A stretch of DNA of 64,000 nt from Ruminococcus flavefaciens (GTDB lineage Bacteria; Bacillota; Clostridia; Oscillospirales; Ruminococcaceae). Every line of letters starts with the position of its first letter. Position 1 is the first letter of the stretch. The notes beneath the pieces are model-generated. The model was not told the DNA's origin and did no database searches. It was given only the letters and a program-made list of their open reading frames with translations. Shown piece by piece: positions 23,373 to 31,898 of the stretch. Made by a program: the position numbers and the translations under genes. The DNA lies in contig NZ_FPIP01000005.1 in the NCBI RefSeq assembly GCF_900119075.1, positions 124,001-188,000 of the forward strand. Reading direction: 5' to 3'.

Positions 23373-25358
23373 ATGTCAAAGAAACCCTTTTACATCACAA
23401 CGCCGATTTATTACCCATCGGGCAATCCGCACATAGGTCACTGCTATACCACAGTTGCCTGCGATTCTATCGCCCGTTACAAGCGAATGCAGGGCTATGA
23501 CGTAATGTTCCTCACAGGCACTGACGAGCACGGTCTCAAAATTGAGCAGAAGGCTGCCGAGCAGGGCGTAACTCCCAAGGAGTACGTTGACGTCATCGTT
23601 GACAGGTTCAAGAACCTGTGGAAATATATGAACATCTCATACGACAGATATATCCGTACCACTGACGACTATCACGTAGAAGCCGTTCAGAAGATATTCA
23701 AGGCACTTTACGACAAGGGCTATATCTACAAGGGCGAATATTCGGGCAAGTACTGTACTCCCTGCGAGAGCTTCTGGACTGACTCTCAGCTTGACGAGAA
23801 CGGCTGCTGTCCCGAATGTCACAGACCTGTCAAGTACGCCAAGGAGGAGGCTTACTTCTTCAAGATGTCTCCCTTTGCAGAGCGCATAGAGAAGCTTCTT
23901 CTCGAGACTGATTATCTCCGTCCAAAGACAAGAGCTGTTGAGCTGGTAAACAACTTCATCAAGCCCGGTCTGGAGGACCTCTGCGTATCAAGAACCACAT
24001 TCAAGTGGGGCGTACCTGTTACCTTTGACGACAAGCACGTTGTATACGTATGGATAGACGCCCTTTCAAACTATATCACAGCTCTCGGTTATGAGAACTC
24101 CGCACACAATGACTATGAGAAGTACTGGCCTGCCGATGTTCACATGGTAGCAAAGGACATCATGCGTTTCCACGCTATCATCTGGCCTGCAATGCTCATG
24201 GCACTTGACCTGCCACTGCCTAAGCACCTTGCTGTACACGGCTATATCACCATGCAGAGCAAGGGCGGCGAAAGCGTGAAGATGTCCAAGTCACTGGGCA
24301 ACGTCGTTGATCCTTTCGTACTGGGCGAGCGCTACGGCTGTGACTCTATCAGATACCATATCCTCCGCGAAATGGCTCTGGGCGCAGACAGCCTTTTCTC
24401 CAACGAGATAATGATAAACCGCATAAACTCCGACCTTGCCAACGGCTTCGGAAACCTTGTTTCCCGTACCGTTGCAATGGTGGACAAGTACTTCGGCGGA
24501 ACTCTCCCCACAGAGCGCGAGAGCGACGCTTTGGACGACGAGTTCAAGGCAGTAGTCACAGGACTTCTTGCCGAGACAGACAAGTACATCGACGAGACCA
24601 AGCTGAAGCAGGTACTTGAAGAAATATTCAAGGTAGTTGACCGTGCAAACAAGTACATCGACGAGACCGAGCCGTGGAAGCTGGGCAAGGACGACACAAA
24701 GAAAGCCCGTCTTGCGGCTGTTCTCTACAATCTCCTTGAAGCTATCCGTGTTACATCTGCACTTCTTGCACCTTTCATGCCTACCACAATGCCGAAGGTA
24801 TGGGAGCAGATAGGCGCTTCCGAAGCAGATGTGGAGTATGATAAGCTTGACAAGTTCGGCGTACTTCCTGCAAACGTTACAGTTCACAAGGGCGAGATAC
24901 TCTTCCCGAGGATCGACGTTGACAAGGAGATAGAGGAGCTCAACGCTATCCTCACCAAGAACATGGAAGAAGCAAAGGCAAAGCTTTCATCAGAGGAAAA
25001 GGGCGAGGCGCCTGCCGAGCCTATCGAGCTGAAGCCCGAGATAACTATCGATGACTTTGCAAAGGTAGAGATAAGAGTTGCAAAGGTAGTAGCCTGCGAA
25101 AAGGTGAAGAAGTCCGACAAGCTCCTGTGCTTACAGCTTGACGACGGCATGGGCGGACGTCAGGTAGTATCGGGTATCGCGCAGTACTATCAGCCCGAGG
25201 ACCTCATCGGCAAAAAGCTCCAGCTTATAGCAAATCTCAAGCCTGTAAAGCTGAGAGGCGTTGACAGCAACGGAATGATATGCGCCGCAGATACTCCCGA
25301 CGGAGTAAAGGTCATCTTCGTAGATGACAGCATACCTGTAGGCTCTAAGATAAGATAA
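23373..25358 (+). CDS. metG: Methionyl-tRNA synthetase
   Basis: A 661-residue class I synthetase that charges tRNA-Met. The HIGH motif is in PSGNPHIGHC (residues 12-21) and KMSKSLGN is near residue 300. A zinc knuckle (CTPCESFW...CCPECH) sits in the connective-peptide insertion. The C-terminal ~105 residues are a tRNA-binding OB domain (FAKVEIRVAKVVACEKVKKSDKL) as in the dimeric form. Length is normal. It is a single gene with its own promoter and terminator. Confidence 0.97.
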   Translation: MSKKPFYITTPIYYPSGNPHIGHCYTTVACDSIARYKRMQGYDVMFLTGTDEHGLKIEQKAAEQGVTPKEYVDVIVDRFKNLWKYMNISYDRYIRTTDDYHVEAVQKIFKALYDKGYIYKGEYSGKYCTPCESFWTDSQLDENGCCPECHRPVKYAKEEAYFFKMSPFAERIEKLLLETDYLRPKTRAVELVNNFIKPGLEDLCVSRTTFKWGVPVTFDDKHVVYVWIDALSNYITALGYENSAHNDYEKYWPADVHMVAKDIMRFHAIIWPAMLMALDLPLPKHLAVHGYITMQSKGGESVKMSKSLGNVVDPFVLGERYGCDSIRYHILREMALGADSLFSNEIMINRINSDLANGFGNLVSRTVAMVDKYFGGTLPTERESDALDDEFKAVVTGLLAETDKYIDETKLKQVLEEIFKVVDRANKYIDETEPWKLGKDDTKKARLAAVLYNLLEAIRVTSALLAPFMPTTMPKVWEQIGASEADVEYDKLDKFGVLPANVTVHKGEILFPRIDVDKEIEELNAILTKNMEEAKAKLSSEEKGEAPAEPIELKPEITIDDFAKVEIRVAKVVACEKVKKSDKLLCLQLDDGMGGRQVVSGIAQYYQPEDLIGKKLQLIANLKPVKLRGVDSNGMICAADTPDGVKVIFVDDSIPVGSKIR

Positions 25359-25388
25359 GAAAAAACGGCGCATTATTGCGCCGTTTTT
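25359..25388 (+). terminator. metG terminator
   Basis: AAAACGGCGCA TTAT TGCGCCGTTTTT directly after the stop. Confidence 0.88.
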
Positions 25389-25389
25389 C

Positions 25390-25664
25390 AGTATATAGTG
25401 AGTAGTGAATAGTAAGTAGTGAGTAGTAGGCAGTGACGCGCATTGCGCGTCTGAGCCCTTAGCCGTTAGCCTGTAGGGGCTGCCTTTGGCAGTCCGCAGG
25501 ATACGATTAGAGCGTGGATAACGCTCTGTAGGGAACGCCGCCCTCGGCGTTCCAAAGTGAGTAGTGATTAGTAGGTGCGCTTTCCGAGCACCCGTCGGGA
25601 TACACAGCATTGTCGTTCGGGCGAAAAGAGGTGTCGTGGACGCCAGCCCTACATAGCAGATACA
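25390..25664. repeat. Heptamer tract and palindromes downstream of metG
   Basis: AGTAGTGAATAGTAAGTAGTG heptamer tract (25393-25435), CTGCCTTTGGCAG element (25472-25497), ACGCCGCCCTCGGCGT element (25527-25553), and degenerate inverted GGACGCCAGCCCTACA piece (25637-25655). Confidence 0.7.
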
Positions 25665-25667
25665 CAT

Positions 25668-25697
25668 AAAAAAACTCCGCTGTGAAGCGGAGTTTTT
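25668..25697 (-). terminator. Terminator of the sigma-factor operon
   Basis: AAAAACTCCGC TTCAC GCGGAGTTTTT on the minus strand. It is symmetric and could act in both directions. Confidence 0.8.
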
Positions 25698-25735
25698 CTA
25701 TTTCACTATATCATGTATCAAAGCTTTTGCAGGAG

Positions 25736-27628
25736 TTATTTTTTATATTCTTCGTACAGCTTATCCAGCCTTTCTGCAACCTTTTCGGGCTCGCTGCAGC
25801 GGTAGCCGCGGCCTGTCTCCTGATTGGTGTAGGTGCCCAGATTGTTGATACCAAACATTTTGTAAACCGAGTTCTGATTTATCATGTAGAGCTTTAGCTC
25901 AGTTCCGTCTTCATCGTCATATTGAGAATAGATCTCATCGTAGATGTCGCTTTCATCGTCATATTCCTTGAATTCCATTTCTTCCCATTCAAGTCCCTCA
26001 AATACTTCACGGAGTCTTGCTGTCGGTATCTTACGTCCGCTTTCTGTATAAGGATAATTGGTGCCGCGTATGTTGACTTCTGCTATATCTCCGCTGAGAC
26101 AGATATCAAGCTCCCTGTTGATGAGCTCGTTAGTGCTGAGCGGAGTCATCTTGCTGTTCATCGCCTTTATCTCGGAGATAAGCTGGTCAATGCCGTCGAT
26201 ATGGTCGATACGGTAGATATCAGGCATAGATGACGCCGTTCCGTTTTTATCGGAGTATATCGCCAAGCCGCCCGAGTATATGAACAAAAACTGCTCTTTA
26301 TTCTTCAGGACAATGCTGTTATTATAAAATGAAGTTTCGGCAAATGCAGATGAACCCATTATAGCAGTGGTATACAGCTCGGGCTTCCAGTTACAGTTCT
26401 CCAGCAGTGACTGCAATTGTTTCAGCTGTTCTTTATCGAGGGTATAAACATTGCACTTATTATCAAAAGTGCATTTAAGCAAAGTGCCGTCCATATCTGC
26501 GATATCCACAGGACAGGGTATATCGTCCAAACCTGCGAGTATGTTTTTGATGTCGCTGTAAATGATAGGATTGAACATATAGGCTCTTTCTGTTATCTCG
26601 TTTGTGGAGTTTATCATCTTTTTATTGAAGGCTTCGCCGGTGGAGTAAAAGTCTACTCTGCAATCGTAAGCGTCGTCCTTGATAAAGAGAGAAATAGGCT
26701 CTTCGTTGGCAGGTCTCTCCTTGTGTCCCTCGGAAAGCAGGGTATCTGACATTTCATTCAGGCATTTGGCGAGATATTTTGCCTGTTCATCGGTGACAGT
26801 GCCTGATTGACCGTTTATGGCGTATCTTACGCCGCTGAGGTCAGCATTTATGCCTGCAAAGAAAGCCTTGTTTTCTTCTTTGCCGAAGATAATCGTCCTT
26901 ATTTCTTTGTACTGTTCGGACGTCATGTTGTATCCGAGCTCTTTTTCGAGTCCGTTGTTTGTGCTTCTAATGTATACATTTATCATACCGCTTTCATACA
27001 TATGCACATAGTAATAATCTTCGTTATATACGTAATTGAATGTGATATTTTCGCCGTTTAAAGAAGCATTGATAGCAGTTAAAAGCTCATCTGCCTCGGA
27101 ATTATTGTCGTCGTCTTTATCATCGGGGATATTTATAGCATATGTTACACTTTTGCTTTCGTTCCAGTTCACCTGAGAAAATACCTCAATGAGCTGAGCC
27201 GCCATATCATAAGAAGCGACAACAGGCACCTTTGAATGTATGCTGCCGTAGTTCGTTTCCTGCAAAATAAAGGTAGCGCCTTTAAGCTCTATAGAAGCAA
27301 AGGGAAAATCAAATACGCTGTCGCTGTTTTTTGTCTCGGAGGACACTTCCTCTACCTCTGATTCCACGCCGTACTGCGCGTCAGAGCCGAGACCGCCTCT
27401 GAGATTCATATAACCGCCGCCGCCGACAGCTCCGATAACAGCGATAACAGTCGCTGCTGCCAGATACTTTTTGAAGCCCTTGTTCTCGATGACCTCGACG
27501 TGATTTTCTACTTCCTCATAGCCGTCGTCGTCAAAGTTGGATTTCAAGAGCTGTTTCTCCATTTTTGCGCAGAAATCCGAGCTCAGACGGATATCGTTCA
27601 GAGCGTTTTTATAATCTTTACTTGACAT
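25736..27628 (-). CDS. ECF-sigma-associated membrane protein (probable anti-sigma)
   Basis: A 630-residue single-pass membrane protein. The cytoplasmic N-terminus (residues 1-50, ALNDIRLSSDFCAKMEKQLL) is followed by one hydrophobic helix (about 54-74, KYLAAATVIAVIGAVGGGGY) and a ~550-residue extracytoplasmic domain of unknown fold. The gene overlaps the upstream ECF sigma gene by 31 bases, the usual arrangement for a sigma factor and its membrane regulator. Role as anti-sigma and external sensor is inferred from position and topology. No zinc-binding anti-sigma motif is present. Confidence 0.72.
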   Translation of the reverse strand: MSSKDYKNALNDIRLSSDFCAKMEKQLLKSNFDDDGYEEVENHVEVIENKGFKKYLAAATVIAVIGAVGGGGYMNLRGGLGSDAQYGVESEVEEVSSETKNSDSVFDFPFASIELKGATFILQETNYGSIHSKVPVVASYDMAAQLIEVFSQVNWNESKSVTYAINIPDDKDDDNNSEADELLTAINASLNGENITFNYVYNEDYYYVHMYESGMINVYIRSTNNGLEKELGYNMTSEQYKEIRTIIFGKEENKAFFAGINADLSGVRYAINGQSGTVTDEQAKYLAKCLNEMSDTLLSEGHKERPANEEPISLFIKDDAYDCRVDFYSTGEAFNKKMINSTNEITERAYMFNPIIYSDIKNILAGLDDIPCPVDIADMDGTLLKCTFDNKCNVYTLDKEQLKQLQSLLENCNWKPELYTTAIMGSSAFAETSFYNNSIVLKNKEQFLFIYSGGLAIYSDKNGTASSMPDIYRIDHIDGIDQLISEIKAMNSKMTPLSTNELINRELDICLSGDIAEVNIRGTNYPYTESGRKIPTARLREVFEGLEWEEMEFKEYDDESDIYDEIYSQYDDEDGTELKLYMINQNSVYKMFGINNLGTYTNQETGRGYRCSEPEKVAERLDKLYEEYKK

Positions 27629-28113
27629 AGATCTCCCTCCTCCTCAAGTTCTGCTTTGAGCTTTTCCCGTCCTCGTCTGAGCAGCGAACCCACGGTATTC
27701 TCGTTTTTATTCAGCATAGAAGCTATCTCCTTGATTGAATAGCCCTCATAGTAATGCAGGAATATTACCTCTGCGTATTTTTTCGGCAGAGCCGCTATCT
27801 GCTGTCTGAGCTCACGGCTTTCGGTATCCATTTCGCAGATGACCTCTGAGTGCTCAAGGTCGTCAATGGAGCAGGTCCTGCTGAAGCGGAAGCTTCTGCG
27901 GAAATTCTTGCATTTGTTTATAGCGGCTCGGAGAAGCCACGCTTTTAAGTGTTCGTCGCTGTTAAAGTTCTGGGGATTTGTGTGCAGTGAAAGAAAAACG
28001 TCCTGAACGATGTCCTCTGCCTCGGCGTAGCTGCCGCTGAAAGCGAAAGCAGCGCGCAGAACGGTGTTTCCGTATTTTTTGAAAGCATATAATGCTGTGT
28101 TTTCGTTATTCAT
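27598..28113 (-). CDS. ECF (extracytoplasmic function) RNA polymerase sigma factor
   Basis: A 171-residue sigma-70 family protein. Region 2 is at about residues 18-80 (YAEAEDIVQDVFLSLHT; LKAWLLRAAINKCKN) and region 4 at about 110-160 (LPKKYAEVIFLHYYEGYSIKEIASMLNKNENTVGSLLRRGREKLK). It lacks regions 1 and 3, as ECF factors do. It should direct polymerase to a small regulon in response to a signal relayed by the overlapping membrane protein. AAAGGAGG is nine bases upstream of the ATG. No clear sigma-A promoter was found in the short upstream region. Confidence 0.93.
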   Translation of the reverse strand: MNNENTALYAFKKYGNTVLRAAFAFSGSYAEAEDIVQDVFLSLHTNPQNFNSDEHLKAWLLRAAINKCKNFRRSFRFSRTCSIDDLEHSEVICEMDTESRELRQQIAALPKKYAEVIFLHYYEGYSIKEIASMLNKNENTVGSLLRRGREKLKAELEEEGDLCQVKIIKTL

Positions 28114-28206
28114 TGCAGTGACCTCCTTTCACATATAACACACATGGGGGAGACAGAATTGTGCAGGGATAAAAATTTTTCTTTGAAAAATTTTTATTTG
28201 TTATCT

Positions 28207-28239
28207 TGTAGGGGACGCCGCCCTCGGCGTCCCCTACAA
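28207..28239. repeat. Perfect palindromic element after ispD
   Basis: TGTAGGGGACGCCG CCC TCGGCGTCCCCTACA: a near-perfect 15-bp inverted repeat abutting the ispD stop. Its size would allow it to act as a hairpin terminator despite lacking a T run. Confidence 0.8.
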
Positions 28240-28241
28240 AT

Positions 28242-28919
28242 TCATTTCTGTTTAAGCAGGATTTCCGCGATAGCTATATCCTCGGGAGTAGTTATCTTGA
28301 TATTTGTATAATCTCCCACGGTCATAGCCACCTTGCCGCCGATAGCCTCTACGAGCTGGCAGTCGTCGGTGAAGTCCAGCCCGTGTTCGAGTGCAAAATC
28401 AATGCCCTCGAAATAAAGCTTTCTCTTGAATATCTGCGGAGTCTGAGTGATATAGAGGTACTTCCTCGGCGGAGTATCTGTGATAAGTCCGCCCTCAACG
28501 GTCTTGATAGTGTCCTTTACGGGGACTCCCAGTGTAGCGCCGCCGAAAACAGAAGCGTCCTTGATTACTTTTTCGATGTGCTCTGGCTTGACAAGGGGAC
28601 GTGCTCCGTCGTGAACAGCTATCAGCTCGGTATCCTTTGATATTTTGCGGACGCCGTTGATAACGCTTTCCTGACGGGTAGAGCCCCCTGTGGTACATTC
28701 TTTGAGCTTTGTTATCCCTGCGGCTTCCGCCTCAGCCTTGATAGCAGGGATATCGTCCTCACGGGCAACTATGACTATCTCGCTGACGCTCTCGCAAGCC
28801 TGAAAAGCCTGCATGGTAACGCCTATGACCTTTCGCTCGCCAAGTGGGAGCAGTATCTTGTTTACTCCGCCCATTCTGGTGGAGTTTCCTGCGCAAACTA
28901 TTACAACTGATGTTTTCAT
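28242..28919 (-). CDS. ispD: 2-C-methyl-D-erythritol 4-phosphate cytidylyltransferase
   Basis: A 225-residue nucleotidyltransferase that transfers CMP to methylerythritol phosphate in the non-mevalonate isoprenoid pathway. The N-terminal CAGNSTRMGGVNKILLPL is the CTP-binding motif; HDGARPLV and TPQIFKR are the family's other signatures. Length is normal. AAGGAG precedes the ATG. It lies 25 bases downstream of the GH26-like gene and is probably co-transcribed with it, a pairing with no obvious metabolic logic. A related ribitol-5-phosphate role (TarI) is possible but less likely. Confidence 0.9.
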   Translation of the reverse strand: MKTSVVIVCAGNSTRMGGVNKILLPLGERKVIGVTMQAFQACESVSEIVIVAREDDIPAIKAEAEAAGITKLKECTTGGSTRQESVINGVRKISKDTELIAVHDGARPLVKPEHIEKVIKDASVFGGATLGVPVKDTIKTVEGGLITDTPPRKYLYITQTPQIFKRKLYFEGIDFALEHGLDFTDDCQLVEAIGGKVAMTVGDYTNIKITTPEDIAIAEILLKQK

Positions 28920-28944
28920 GTTATTTCTCCTTTATTTAAACTGA

Positions 28945-30384
28945 TTAATCGGGACGCGGCTCTGTGGGAGCTGTTCTTATGCGTATTTTCGGCAGCTTCT
29001 CCAGCGTACAGTAATAATTGTACAGCCCGTCGGGGAGCGACAGGTCGTTCTCGCCGCTGGCAGGGGGAGCAAATATCCTCAGCTCCATATCCGTGGGAGC
29101 GTTTATCGTTTTGCCGAAAAATGCAGGCATAAGGTCTATTATCTTAGCCTCGGGAGACTTGTAGAACCACTGTCCGTTTACTTCTATCATAAGGTTTGAA
29201 TCATCCTCGAAGTGAAGCTCGCAGAAGTGAGGCTCGCCGTCGAAATGCAGAGGTATGGCAATGCCCTCTGCGTCCTCGGAGCTGCCCCAGCGCAGTTTCA
29301 CAGGCAGGGTAATTTCTTCTCCCTTGACCATAGTCGGCATAAAACGGGGACGGTGTATTATCTCCCTGTAAACGTCCATAACAGGCTGTGGAACGCCTGT
29401 ATCGCGGTGGTTCACGTCCTGTATCTCCAGACCGAGCCTGCCGCGGTCACGGAACTGATAAAATGTCACACCCGACAGCCAGTCGGCGTTTTCGGCTTCT
29501 ATCATGTCGTAGAATCGCTGTATATCCTCAGCCTGTCCGTATGCTCCCGACACGTCGCCGTCGGAGTTGAGCTCCGACACCAGCATGGGCTTTGGAACGC
29601 CGCCGTTGAGGTACATGAAGCGCTCATAGCTCCGCTTTATCATCTCGAAAATGTCCTTTACGGAGGTGCGCTGATGAGAGTTTCCGCCCCTTTCGGCTAT
29701 ATCAAAGGGGAATCCCCAGTGGAGGGAGATGTACTTGTCCACCGACCAGATATCGGTCTCGCGGACAGCCTGTGCGAACTCCTTTTCCTTTACCATTTCC
29801 TCAGCGTTCAGGTCCTCGACTCCGCCGATGCAGAGGATAGTCAGCACATTTGGAGCGTGTTCCTTTATGATGTGTATGGCACGGCAGTAGAAGTCCGCTA
29901 CCTGCTGATAGGTCGCACGCTTGTTGAACTCGAACCAGTTTCCCGTGGCTTCGTGATTGATACGCAGGAAGAGCCTGCCGAACGGGCGCAGGTCATCGCC
30001 GATAGCGGCGAGGTGCTCGTCGGAGACAAAGGGGTCAATGGTGAGGGTGAGGATAACGTCCTGACCGTGTCGGCGTATATCGCGCATTGAAGCAAAGGGC
30101 TCACCGTCGATATTGCCGCTGAGACCGCCGAGGTAGGGGAAATAGTCATCATATGGGTAGTCCCACTGAAAACGCGCCTTTCTCATGTCTGGGACTTCCG
30201 AGATACGGGCAGGGAACTCCTTGTCCAGCGGGTAGTAGCAGTACATGAGACTGACAGCGCGGTGGGGTCTGCCCAGCCTGCGGAGAATGTAGTCCTGAGG
30301 GACGTACTCGCCGCGCTCGCTGCCGTCGCCGATATCCGCGGCGCACCGAGCCTTATTCAGTTTTACGGAGAATATCTTGTCCAT
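28945..30384 (-). CDS. GH26-like glycoside hydrolase, apparently cytoplasmic
   Basis: A 479-residue protein with a TIM-barrel glycosidase pattern. RINHEATGNWFEF (H144-E145) fits the acid/base strand of GH26 mannanases, and KPMLVSELNSDGD (E271) fits the nucleophile strand. A beta-rich C-terminal domain of ~110 residues follows. There is no signal peptide or dockerin, so it should act inside the cell, perhaps on imported manno-oligosaccharides. The similarity is to short motifs, so a divergent GH family is possible. GGGAGGG precedes the ATG. A promoter lies 440 bases upstream, beyond a long repeat. Confidence 0.65.
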   Translation of the reverse strand: MDKIFSVKLNKARCAADIGDGSERGEYVPQDYILRRLGRPHRAVSLMYCYYPLDKEFPARISEVPDMRKARFQWDYPYDDYFPYLGGLSGNIDGEPFASMRDIRRHGQDVILTLTIDPFVSDEHLAAIGDDLRPFGRLFLRINHEATGNWFEFNKRATYQQVADFYCRAIHIIKEHAPNVLTILCIGGVEDLNAEEMVKEKEFAQAVRETDIWSVDKYISLHWGFPFDIAERGGNSHQRTSVKDIFEMIKRSYERFMYLNGGVPKPMLVSELNSDGDVSGAYGQAEDIQRFYDMIEAENADWLSGVTFYQFRDRGRLGLEIQDVNHRDTGVPQPVMDVYREIIHRPRFMPTMVKGEEITLPVKLRWGSSEDAEGIAIPLHFDGEPHFCELHFEDDSNLMIEVNGQWFYKSPEAKIIDLMPAFFGKTINAPTDMELRIFAPPASGENDLSLPDGLYNYYCTLEKLPKIRIRTAPTEPRPD

Positions 30385-30408
30385 TGTATCCCTCCCGAGT
30401 ATTTATTT

Positions 30409-30787
30409 GCAGGGACTGCCTTTGGCAGTCCGCACCTGACGAAACGGCTTCAAACAACCATGTGTAGGGAACGCCGCCCTCGGCGTTCCGAGCCTGACGA
30501 ATCAACTTCAAATAACCATTTGTAGGGGCTGGCGTCCTCGACAGCCCATTAAGGGACGCCTTCACTTGCAAGGCACCCTAATCGGGTCCGTCCCCTCTGT
30601 CGCGTTGCGACATCTCCCCACCCCGTGGGGAGTCACCCTCTTTCAAAAACAGTCCACAGGACTGTTTTTGAAATTCACCCTTGCGAAGCGCCTTCGTAAC
30701 TGCGGGGCTTTGCCCCACGCCCCACCAGAGGCGCTGCCTCTGGACTCCGCCAAAGGAACACAGTCCCTTTGGAATCCCGTTCGTGGG
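30409..30787. repeat. Palindromes plus long composite repeat, copy B (inverted)
   Basis: CTGCCTTTGGCAG element (30409-30435), ACGCCGCCCTCGGCGT element (30464-30490), CTGGCGTCCTCGACAG element (30521-30548), then the ~235-base inverted copy of the composite repeat (30549-30785). That copy includes CTCCCCACCCCGTGGGGAG, GGGGCTTTGCCCC and CCAGAGGCGCTGCCTCTGG hairpins. Confidence 0.75.
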
Positions 30788-30822
30788 CTCGGCAAGTTAG
30801 TATATCATGATTTATAGATTAA

Positions 30823-30850
30823 TTATAATATACCGCCGAAAAGATGTCAA
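30823..30850 (-). promoter_or_regulatory. Minus-strand promoter upstream of the GH26-like/ispD operon
   Basis: TTGACA (30845-30850), 16 bases, TATAAT (30823-30828). The transcript would run through the whole composite repeat before the GH26-like gene. Confidence 0.6.
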
Positions 30851-30872
30851 CATAAACCGTCCTGCATTACAC

Positions 30873-30901
30873 TTGAATTTTTTCACGGAAAGTGGTATAA
30901 T
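30873..30901 (+). promoter_or_regulatory. Promoter of the PHP phosphatase gene
   Basis: TTGAAT (30873-30878), 17 bases, TATAAT (30896-30901). Confidence 0.75.
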
Positions 30902-30925
30902 CATACTTTGAAAGGAGAGCTGTTT

Positions 30926-31690
30926 ATGCTTGCTAATTATCATACCCATACCGAGCGCTGCGGACACGCAAGGGGCACAGACAGGGAATTCGTGGAAAGC
31001 GCTATCAAAGGCGGCTTCGATGTGCTTGGCTTTGCGGACCACTGCCCGTGGGTGTTCGGGGACGGATATGTTTCACATATAAGAATGACTCCTGCGGAGG
31101 TAGACGGCTATTTTGCGTCCCTGACCGCGCTGAAAAAGGAGTACGCCGACGATATCCGCATTTATATCGGCTTTGAAGCGGAGTTCATACCGCAGCTCAT
31201 AGAGGCGCAGGACAGGCTTCTTGCTGACTATCCGCTGGATTATATGATAATGGGACAGCACTTCAACAACCCCGAGAACTGCGGCGAGTACATGGGAGTG
31301 CCAACGAGCGACGAGGGACTTCTCAGGGAGTACGTTGACCGTATCATTGAGGGCATGGATTCGGGAAGATACCGCTATCTTGCGCACCCCGACCTGCTGG
31401 ACTTCACAGGCAGCAAGCAGGCATACGAGGAGCATTATACGCGGCTCTGCGAGTATCTCAAAGCAAAGGATATCCCTGTTGAGATAAATATGCTTGGCAT
31501 GATGAACAACAAGCATTACCCGTCGGAGCGTTTTTTCCGTATCGCGCAGAAGGTAGGCAACAAGGCTATAATAGGCTGTGACGCACATATCCCCGGGTTT
31601 TTGAATGACTCCTCCATAATGAAAATAGGCAAAGCCTTTGCGGACTTGATGAAGCTGGAGCTGGTGGAGTCGCTGAGCGGTCTTGAATGA
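30926..31690 (+). CDS. PHP-domain phosphatase, histidinol-phosphatase-like
   Basis: A 254-residue PHP-fold metal-dependent phosphoesterase. Metal ligands are visible in NYHTHTERCGHA (residues 3-14), GFADHCPW, GFEAEF, GQHF, HPDLLD and GCDAHIPG. The layout matches HisK-type histidinol phosphatases, but PHP proteins acting on other phosphates look similar, and no his genes are nearby. The ATG at 30926 follows AAAGGAG; an in-frame TTG at 30908 would overlap that site. Confidence 0.85.
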   Translation: MLANYHTHTERCGHARGTDREFVESAIKGGFDVLGFADHCPWVFGDGYVSHIRMTPAEVDGYFASLTALKKEYADDIRIYIGFEAEFIPQLIEAQDRLLADYPLDYMIMGQHFNNPENCGEYMGVPTSDEGLLREYVDRIIEGMDSGRYRYLAHPDLLDFTGSKQAYEEHYTRLCEYLKAKDIPVEINMLGMMNNKHYPSERFFRIAQKVGNKAIIGCDAHIPGFLNDSSIMKIGKAFADLMKLELVESLSGLE

Positions 31691-31877
31691 TTTTGTAGGG
31701 AACGGCGCCCTCGCCGTTCCGCTGCTTGTAGGGGCGCACAGTGTGCGCCCGTGTAACAACAATGTAGGGACGACCATTGGTAGTCCGCGTGATGAATATA
31801 ATTGTATGGCGTGTAGGGGCGGATATTATCCGCCACTACATCGGAACGCCGAGGGCGGCGTTCCCTACGGATATAAA
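31690..31877. repeat. Five-element palindrome cluster
   Basis: Elements with cores ACGGCGCCCTCGCCGT (31693-31719), GCGCACAGTGTGCGC (31727-31751), GACCATTGGTAGTC (31762-31786), CGGATATTATCCG (31812-31836) and inverted ACGCCGAGGGCGGCGT (31848-31875). They lie head to tail with almost no other sequence. Confidence 0.78.
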
Positions 31878-31898
31878 TTTAAGAGAGAAGAAGATAAA

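Noticed and set aside
31690-31877. CRISPR-like array of repeats before pth
   Set aside because: Units differ in core and spacing, are palindromic, and have no constant spacers or cas genes nearby.
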